Positions 56,041-64,000 of a stretch of DNA of 64,000 nt are shown here, one piece after another. Every line of letters starts with the position of its first letter. Positions within the stretch are counted from its first letter, which is position 1. The notes under the pieces were generated by a model. The model saw only the letters and a list, made by a program, of their open reading frames with translations. It was not told where the DNA came from and did no database searches. This DNA is from Hemerocallis citrina (lineage: Eukaryota; Streptophyta; Magnoliopsida; Asparagales; Asphodelaceae). A program made the position numbers and the translations under genes. The DNA is taken from positions 372,001 through 436,000 of the forward strand of contig JACEHZ010000201.1 in NCBI GenBank assembly GCA_017893485.1, given 5' to 3'.

Positions 56041-56364
56041 CCTCTAGAAATTATAGAATTGATATAAAAAAAAAATATAAGAAAGTAACAACTAACAAAT
56101 ATTGAACTAAAAAAAATATCACAGTAGAGGAATTGTAAGAATAAATTGAGAATGCTTCTTCACTTCTTCCACAAATTGCAAGAGTAAATTAAGAGAGTTG
56201 TTTGGAATAATTTGAAAGAGTTGAGACATGAGAAAATTATTTGGAATGATCTGAGAGAGTTGGAAGAATTGTTTGGAAGTTTAAGTGTGAAGAAAATGGT
56301 ATAGAAGATGTCTCTATTTATATATTTTCATGTTTTTTTGTGTTTCCTATTTACCCCCAAAAAC

Positions 56365-56376
56365 TGTTTGTTTTTA

Positions 56377-56415
<39 letters not shown>

Positions 56416-56450
56416 TTGTGTGTGTGTGGGGGGGGGGGGGGGGGGGTATT
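56365..56450. repeat. (ATT)n microsatellite followed by a G run
   Basis: (ATT)n spans about 56371-56415, then TGTGTGTGTG and about 20 G. These are simple repeats only. Confidence 0.85.
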
Positions 56451-57765
56451 TTAGTATTATGAATTAAAAAACCCAAAATGAAACTCCCTACGACTGGCCT
56501 GAAAAAGTCGATCGTTAAGTTCACTGGATTGGCCCGGACCAGTCCGATACGAGTCAAAATCCAGTGGGCAGCTCTAAGTAGTATGGTTAAAAATTGGGCC
56601 GCATTAGATTTTTTATAACCCTGACCAACCCGCATATTTTATGCAGGTCGGCTCGGGCTTGGACCGCCTAAGGGTGGTCCGGTTCAAGCCCAACCGGGAC
56701 CGGTCCAGACGAGTTTCATGCCATATTGGCCAGGTTTCCACCAGTAGTAGTGTTGAAGAAACATTATTAAGAGATCGACTACCTCATAATATTTTTCCAT
56801 AGTTATAATCAAATAGCTCATATTCTATTATTAAGATAAAATTAGCTATAGCTGTAGCTTTTTTAACAATCACTATGTGCTTCCATGGCTTGCCCTGAGC
56901 TCATGGGGTGCCGAGGCAAATTGCTGAAATGGGGCCATCATACATTTTTAAAAAAATGGTTTTTTAAAAATGTTTTTTTAATGTTTTTTTTTTTGTTTTG
57001 TTTTTTTTGTTTTGTTTGGGGGGAGAGGAGAATGAGCTATCAGTTGGTCAACGAGGCGTTCTTCTCGGTGGTCGAAGCCGATAACTACTAGACATCAACA
57101 ACACCAGCAGCGTGCGGCAACAACTGAGAAGCAGCTACCAAGCAGAGGCTCAAGTTTGGTGTTTGGAGTCAGGTTCGAGTTTGTATGGAGGTTGGAGATG
57201 GATTTTAAATGGAGGTCAGGTTGGTGGTTGGGGTTGTTAATGAGGTCGATGGTGATGGAGTTAGAGATGGATTTCAAACGAAGGTTAAGAGGACGGGGGA
57301 GGTTGTGAATAAAGTTTAGTGGATTTAGGAGAGATGAGAAGCAGAATGCTTAGTTTGGGATCGAGTTTGGGGAGCGTGTTCGCGTGATCGGGTCAGATGA
57401 CTCGAATCCATTAATGATCCAGTGATCCACTTCCCCTTCAATATTTTAGTCTGTGAGCCGGTCCATTAATGTCTGCGATTTATTTTTAAGAAGGCCAAAA
57501 AAAAATTGCGGGCCCAAAAAATAAATCCCAAATTGCAATTAGGAGCTTGTAGGTTTAAAAAAGATTTTTTTTTGGGGGGGGGGCTAAAAATGTGCAAAAA
57601 TCAGGGGCCCAATGCGGCCGCCTCTTTCGCCTCCTGTGTGCTTCCATTCATTGGCCATATGCCTAGCTTCAACATTTATTCAACTGCATACGTGAGTGTT
57701 GGCGTGTTGTTAGGATCTAGTGGGATCTAGTGACAAATCTCTTTATTTAGTGAGGTCAAGAATTC
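56451..57765. other. Spacer, no gene recognised
   Basis: 56490-56720 holds GGACCGGTCC-type words, possibly the hAT end noted above. 56930-57020 is a T-rich stretch. 57150-57320 repeats GAGATGGATTT...GGAGGTCAGGTTGG-like words loosely. Short ORFs here have no recognisable motif. Confidence 0.4.
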
Positions 57766-57769
57766 AAAT

Positions 57770-58222
57770 AAATATTTCCATTCATCGGCCCCGGACCCAT
57801 ACCCGATACCTTACAGTTCCAAAAATTGGACCCAGACCCGACCCAAGAGAACCGGATCTGGGTTCGGGATCGATTCCTACATAAAAAACCTATCCGTCAT
57901 GTCCGATTGCGGGAAATAAATATTTGAACTTAAATATTTTTGCATCCAATACCTTACGGTTTCAACAATTTTTGCATTTATGTGCATGAATAAATATTGT
58001 ATTTACACATCTATCTTCAACAATTACTATTTACATGTATATCCATATATCCCTATTATTCAAATTCCATATTTTTTTGGTTACTTTTTAATGGATCCGG
58101 GTTGGGTCTATTTTGAGTGGATCCAGACCCAGACCCGGACCCGGACCCAGATAGATCGGGTCGGTTCCGGTCCAATGTCGAGTCCGGGTCGGGTCTGGGT
58201 ATCGGGTATTTATACTAATGCT
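57770..58222. mobile_element. Second, diverged member of the AGCATTRGTAT element family
   Basis: The right end reads TCGGGTATTTATACTAATGCT, whose inverse, AGCATTAGTATAAATACCCG, matches the left end of the element at 10335-10829 with one difference. The body has the same ACCCGGACCC and GGGTCGGGTC runs around an AT-rich middle. The left boundary and the TSD could not be matched (left end about 57770), so it is truncated or diverged there. Confidence 0.55.
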
Positions 58223-59350
58223 AGCCCTTACATGTTGCAAACTTTACCTTCTTTCATGATCTTTATGGGCTTCATTGTAGATCTTTGATAGGCCATTTTA
58301 CTGATGAAGCACCATTGAACTTTTGTCCATCATGATTTAGTAACTGGGTCGGGCCCTTGTAACGTCTAACCTAGTTGGGCTAAAAGACTAGTGACCAATC
58401 AACATATGACACAGCAAACTAAACTTCAACTTTTGGTTAGCAGCAAAATTTGGAGCTAATAGCTTGATAAAACTAGGGCTTAGAAAATAGTGTTGATGAA
58501 AAAATATAATATCTTAAGCAGTAGGGATATTACACCGTAACCCCTAATTTCTCTTTTCTTATCGCCGCATAATTATCAACAATCTTGATATATTAATTCA
58601 TTTTTTTATTATTTTCAGATTAAGAGAAAGATCGTCGAAGTGACCGTTCGCCGAAATCAGTCTCCATCGCCGATAGCCACCGGCGCCACCGCAGTCGCCA
58701 GCGTCGCCACAGGCCGCCGGCGCATCCATCACCAGTCGCTGCCCTCGCAACAACCTTTTTCTCCTCTTCCCGATCACTGTGTGTGATCGGGCTCGGATCT
58801 GTTCAGATCCAATTTTCCCATCGGTTGGTTTTGGTGTTTAGTGTTCGGACCCAGGAGGGGTTCATCCGTTGTTACTGTTTTGACTTAGATGCGACCAAAC
58901 AAGCGATCCTATTGGCTGAGCAATTGTTGTTCGTTGTTCGGGCTTGAAGTCGATCCAGATCCAATCCAATTGGAAGCTCTCTATTGGACGTTGTTTTGTT
59001 GTTCCATGTTTTGGGCCGAGGAGAGGACCATTGTTGTGTTGTTTGACTCAGATCGGAGATATCATTGGGTTTGTTTTGGTGTTGGACCAAACATCAAACC
59101 ATCTGTCTTTCATTTCAGATCTAACCCGAAATTCAACACCTCTTGATCTTCATAAAGATTTTGTCCATTCTAAACTTTAGGATTTGTGTTGTTTTTATTT
59201 AATTAAAATTTTGTTTTATTATTTTAAAGTTGTTTTACAGAATAGCTCTCATCTTTCTCTAATATGACGTGGGTAGTAATTATTCAGAATAAACCCTCTA
59301 ATTTGTGAAAATTAATCCTTTATTCCTTTGAGATGAAAAAACATAATCGT
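58223..59350. other. Spacer, no gene recognised
   Basis: A GC-richer segment at 58620-58800 (GCCACCGGCGCCACCGCAG) is followed by ORFs without recognised motifs (58889-59146). It may be the 5' end or LTR/leader of the copia relic that follows, but no LTR pair or primer site was found. Confidence 0.35.
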
Positions 59351-59362
59351 CCGTACGAGATT

Positions 59363-59625
59363 CTGAAACTATAGAAATTCGATAGTTCTGAATTTAACAA
59401 TTGGAAGAAGAAAGTACAATATGAGACGTGGATAAAATTTTTGGGAGATAGTGTAGGTGGTGAGGATGTTGTTTGGACTAAATCTAAATATGATTGGACT
59501 CGATCAAATCTGAAATTAAAGAGAAGTTCTTTACCAGCATATATATTTTTTAATTATTTGTTGTTGCTAAGAGCTAAAGTTCAAATCTTAAGTATCCATT
59601 GTTTAACTAAATACAAGTTTGAATG
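59363..59625 (+). pseudogene. Ty1/copia gag-like start (relic)
   Basis: Reading KFDSSEFNNWKKKVQYETW, then IKFLGDSVGGEDVVW. F-x-x-x-x-F-x-x-W near the start is typical of copia gag proteins, and copia RT/RNase H relics lie downstream on the same strand. The match is weak and the reading frame decays quickly. Confidence 0.4.
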
Positions 59626-61940
59626 ACTGTTTTGGATATGTGCTATGGATCAAATATTTATTTTAATAAGTTAATTTATAGGTTTTTACTCTAAATTTGT
59701 ATCTCCAAGTAAATTGTTGGTAGAATTAAATAGTGCCAATAATTCATTCAATTGGCAAATCTTTTACAATTTAATGAATGTAAGAACTTCAAGGTTACTT
59801 ACAAATTGTGTGTATTGGAGATGATGGATTTTCGTCATGGTAGAATAATCTTCACAACGCAGGTTTCTCCATCGAATTTGGAAAATACTTCTAACTTGAA
59901 GTGTTGGTAGGATCTAGTCTAATCATTTTTCAGTATTTTCATATGATGAATGTTTTAATGTTTCGTGCGTTTGTTCACATGATTGGGAGTTTTAGATTAT
60001 AATTAGTCTCGTTTTGAAAACTAGTATGTTTAGGGTTGTTAAGTGTGCCTTGTCATACAATGTGTATATTGGTAAACCCATCATTTACAGTTTGTATGAG
60101 ATCATATATGTGCTTCTCTAATAAAAATGATGTATAAGTTCTGTAACGAATGTTTGTAACTTACGTGGGAGCATCCCGTAATTGAGGATATATCTCCATT
60201 ATTTATGTTTTGATTTTCTCGTTCATTGTACTGTGTGTGCAAAGATGAATATAGCATGTTGGTCATTATCTCGTTTAACATTATAAACATGATGAAGAAC
60301 AAATAAAGGAAAGAACTCTTCGCTCAAAGTGTTTGAGAACTTCACAGTGTTTGAACCACGAGAGAAACCAAACAGTTTAGTGAAATGTGGTAGAGTAATT
60401 TTGTATTAACTCATATTAATATTATTTTATAATGTGCTTGTATAGTTAATGACATGTGTAAGTTGAGTTTAACAAATGAAGCAATTGATAATTGTAGTTC
60501 TAATTTGTGTAGTCATTGAACACGACATAAAATGCTAGGACATGTGAAATGTATATTAAACTGTTTGCTCTTGTTAAAACTCATAACTCTGCTAAACAAA
60601 ATCTCATTAAATCATGACAAATGTGAATTTTTTTTGGGATTTTAATCACTAGAAAACCGTTTAGTTTGGTCTTTAAGAGTACACAACTTTTGAGTCAATA
60701 CATTCTGATATTTGTGATCTCAGTAGCTTTGTGACTGTATGAGATAATGATTGGTCGGAAGTATTTATGACTCTTAAAGATTATTACTGAATGTCTGTCA
60801 TATATATGAAGCACTTGCTATTTTAATAAATTGAAAATCTAGTTAAATGTAAAAATTAAAAAGGTTTAGATTTGATACAGGTGGTGAATATGGTTTTAGA
60901 GAATTTTGCATTTTGTCTAATCTCTGAAATTAGTGCACTCTAATTGTCACAGTCAAACATAATTGATGAAAGTTAAAATCAAACACTTAGTGGAATGTTG
61001 AGTTTTATATTGTTAACTGTCAGTTTGACTTCGGGTGATTGTGGGTGAGGTTGTATTGTCAATCTTTTTTTTAATATGTTATAAAAATTTAAATTATTTA
61101 CACCTTGTAGAGTACGGCATAAAACACAATAATTTTATTAAAGTGAAAACATGTTATGTGATACATTTGTTAGAGTGCATGACCTTAGAAGGTCTAAAGT
61201 ATGAATTAATACAAATATTTGTGTGTATTTAGAAAGTGCAGAATGTATCTCTATGGACAAATTTTGGATCAATCTAATTTGTGTTAGTAGAATCTAGCCT
61301 TGCAAAGTTTTTTGAAGATGCGTTCATCAAAGATAAATGCATAAAATTATCTAGTCTTACAGACACGGTCAATGATTCACAGTTGGAATCACGAACCAGC
61401 CTTACAGACACTTAAAACTTCAATGACAGATGAGCCAAGAAAACTTTTTAGTAGATAATAAAATGAATTTATTGTTATACAATAATATTTTTAATTAGTT
61501 GATTTGCCGAAATGGACTAAAACTATTGTAAGTGCAATTTTGTAAAAGAAACATAGTTTTGATTGTTTAGTTGCAATTTCAATGCACTTTTTGTAGCTAA
61601 AGGATTGACTGAGATAAGTAGGGGTAGATTGGTTTGATGTCTACTCACATATCTGTCATATTGCTACAATAAGAATTCTTATTGCCCTTACATCTATTGA
61701 AACTTTTGTTATTCATCAAAGATGTTTTAATAGTTTTGTACTAAAAGGTTTTGTGCTGAATGTTTTATATTGAAAATTTTGTACTGAACAGTTTTGCACC
61801 ATTATGTTTAGTGAACAAGATTTACAATTTTGTAAAATCATTGTATGATTTAAAACATGTATTATAGCTAATGGGTAACTAATTTAACAAATTTCTTAAA
61901 GAGCCAAGTATTTGAATCAAGTAATTCAGATCAATTTCTT
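59626..61940. other. AT-rich decayed interior of the copia relic
   Basis: No protease, integrase or other domain is recognisable by eye in this stretch, although it lies between gag-like and RT relics. Small ORFs (for example 61035-61232) show no motif. Confidence 0.4.
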
Positions 61941-62920
61941 TAACTTTGTAGTGTGTCAAATATAATTGCTATCATTTACTTGTTTATTGTTGACATGTTT
62001 ATTGTTGGAAGTGATATCTCTATTATAAATGAAGTTAAAACTATGCTATCCAAAGAATTCAGCATGAAATACCTAGGTGTTGTGGACATCATATTAGGTA
62101 TAAGGGTTAGTTTCAGTTGCCAAGAGATAACCCTTAGTCAAACTCATTAAATCAAAAATGTGTTTCAAAAGTGGGAATATAGTGACTCTAAGTTTGTTTT
62201 GAAACACCTTATGATTATGATAAAAGGTTGAAACCTAATAATGGTAAAACTATGAGACATTTAGATTATTCTACACTTATTGAATGTTTAATGTATACAC
62301 AGATCTGCAGTAGACCAAACCTAGCCTTTAAGATAGGTATGATCTGCAAATTTTCTAGTAATCCTATTAATACACTTTGGAGTGCTCTTAAAAGGTCAAT
62401 GGGATACCTGAGAGGTACTCAAGAGTTTGCTTTGTGCTACTCTAGATATTCTTGAGGATTGAATGGATGATCTGATGCATTATAGTGCTCAGAATTTAGT
62501 GAAAGTCGACGATTAGTGGATATGTGTTTACACTAGGAGGAGCATAAATATGATTGAGATCAAAAGGCAAACATGCATTGCGCTATCATCCATGAAATCA
62601 GATTTTTATGTATTATCCTCTGCAGAAAAAAAATGCTGAGTGGATTGAAGGACCTGTAGCTATCATCCACTGAGAAGTTTAATGTAACTCTCTAATTTTG
62701 TCCGTCGACTATCAAGCTGCAATGCATTGTAGCTCATAACTCACTCTATAATAGTAAGAGGAGTACATTAAGGTTGAAAAAAACCTAGTTGAACTTTCTC
62801 ATAGATAAAGTGCAATTAAGATAAAATAGGGCTGATGCTCTTGCTAAGAAACTTTAAAGTGGTCTAATTATCAAAACTGTGGGGAAAATAGGGTTAAAAG
62901 CTATTGAGTCAAAGGCTTTA
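61941..62920 (+). pseudogene. Ty1/copia reverse transcriptase C-terminus and RNase H (relic)
   Basis: LFIVDMFIVGSDISIINEVK corresponds to the copia YVDDM box region (YVDD changed to IVDM), then MLSKEFSMKYLGVVDIILGI. Further on are HLDYSTLIECLMYTQICSRP, SSNPINTLWSALKRSMGYLR, then after a break the RNase H text (STSGYVFTLGG-like near 62510 and ALSSMKSDFY-like near 62585) and a final KKL stop. The order is that of a copia pol end. Stops and shifts are frequent and there is no intact LTR. The lineage is not determinable. Confidence 0.72.
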
Positions 62921-63192
62921 ACATCCTAGTTGTTTTGAAATTTAGAATTCAATTGGAGTCATAGAGAAGTTCAAACTTAAACTTCAATTTTAGGCAGTTG
63001 GCATGCTTAGATAATTTAAAAACTTCTATGTAAATTTTGTTAATATATAACTTCATTGCAAATTTGATGATGTTATATATTCTCACGACTTACTTAGAAT
63101 CATCTTATTATTCTAAAAGAAAGCGTGAAAACTTTTCAATGTGTTTCCATTGTTTAGAATTGTCGCTATATCATTCTAATTTTGATAATTTA

Positions 63193-63562
63193 CTAGATTT
63201 GCCCGTGGGCACGTGCCTACGGCACGTCTTCGGAACGATACAACATATGAAAGTCTTGTAAACAGTAAAACAACAATTATGTGGCTCAAGTTTGAATAGT
63301 AAAGCAATAATTAGTTGTAAATAAAAGTTCATGTTTCCATTAGTATATGTTGAAAAATAATTATAAATGGTGGTGTAAAATTCAACTTCTTAGAACTTTG
63401 AGTGTGGAAAATGATGAAATTTAACTGTTGATGAGATATTTGCTATTTTCAATGTAACATGAGCAATAAAAAAATGCATTAAAAAACTGAAAATGCACAA
63501 ACCTAAAATCTGAAAATTTAAATTTCTGAGTAAATAGAGAGGGAGAGAGAAAGAGAGAGAAA

Positions 63563-63609
<47 letters not shown>

Positions 63610-63754
63610 GTTGTTTTTGGGGATTTGAATTTGAGTTTTGGGGGGGAACTTTTGGGCGGGAAAATATATTTTGTGAGGTTAGATCTGGACCATTGATTTC
63701 AACCCAATTGAATGAGAGCCACTTGATAGCTTTCATTGTGTTTTATTATATAGA
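63193..63754 (-). mobile_element. Nonautonomous Helitron (copy 2)
   Basis: On minus it begins A/TCTATATAATAAAACAC and ends GGCACGTGCCCACGGGCAAA and then TCTAG/T. The 5' TC, the 3' hairpin with CTAG and the A/T insertion site fit Helitrons. It is homologous along its length to 11314-11865. A (TTTA)n run (about 63561-63611 on plus as AATA) replaces the (CT)n-rich region of copy 1. No transposase, so it depends on an autonomous Helitron elsewhere. Confidence 0.78.
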
Positions 63755-64000
63755 TCTCTTTTATGGATTCGTGTTTCATTCCAATTTTGATGATTCTGAA
63801 TTTAACCATAATTGATTTGACTGTTCTATCATTTCAAAATGAAATATAGTATTGTTCTTGTGTAGTAACTACAATAGTTATAGTTCTTTATTTTGTTAAA
63901 GAAACTTGATTGTGATGTTTGCGTTACATTTTTGCTAAGCTAATTTTGAATCGTACTAAGTTCTTTTGTGGAACTAGTCACTTTACTAAATTCACTATAA
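63755..64000. other. AT-rich spacer at window end
   Basis: No gene, repeat or transposon end is recognised. Confidence 0.5.

Noticed and set aside
58889..59180. Overlapping 70-85 codon ORFs before the copia relic
   Set aside because: No motif, two frames open over the same bases; more likely leader or spacer.

Overview
This is an intergenic, transposon-packed piece of a flowering-plant nuclear genome. The evidence is plant-type Ty3/gypsy Tat elements with a second (archaeal-type) RNase H, Ty1/copia, hAT, MULE, PIF/Harbinger and Helitron pieces, GT-AG introns and AT-rich spacer. I see no intact host gene, no rRNA, no genuine tRNA gene and no CRISPR. A species cannot be named. Everything was read by eye; identities and boundaries are hand counts.

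Layout. (1) 470-32874 is one old Tat retrotransposon (Tat-1). It has 465-bp LTRs, a GTAGC target-site duplication (TSD) and about 12% LTR divergence, and has been blown apart by younger insertions that can each be removed cleanly by their TSDs. These are a solo LTR (995-7621, CCTAC) holding a complete hAT element (1229-4768, CAAGCATC); a 495-bp DNA element (10335-10829, 10-bp TSD); a TRIM-like miniature LTR element (11256-13143, GATCC) with a Helitron in its left LTR (11314-11865); a solo LTR (17767-25759, GGTCT) containing another solo LTR (18878-23032, AAAAG); and a second copy of the 17767 family, inverted (28940-32104, CCAAT). Without them Tat-1 is about 12.2 kb. (2) 32880-40004 is spacer with a PIF/Harbinger-like MITE, captured gene fragments, a tiny Helitron, a poly-A retroposon and a MULE remnant. 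(3) 40010-53874 is a second, younger Tat element (Tat-2; 565-bp LTRs, ATTCC TSD, about 5% LTR divergence). (4) 53890-56040 is a decayed hAT transposase beside Tat-2. (5) 57.7-64 kb holds a second member of the 495-bp element family, a decayed Ty1/copia element and a second Helitron copy.

The most interesting system is shared by Tat-1 and Tat-2. Between pol and the 3' LTR each carries an antisense, intron-containing gene with its own TATA box. It encodes a protein resembling the 'putative gypsy type transposon' domain (PF04195) followed by a basic segment and coiled coils, plus a second antisense coiled-coil ORF. In both elements this antisense cassette sits between two minisatellite arrays of different sequence (134 and 86 bp units in Tat-1; 116 and 68 bp units in Tat-2). 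Both elements are now defective: gag-pol carries many in-frame stops, mostly explicable as C-to-T or G-to-A changes, and Tat-2 lacks about 0.7 kb between protease and reverse transcriptase.
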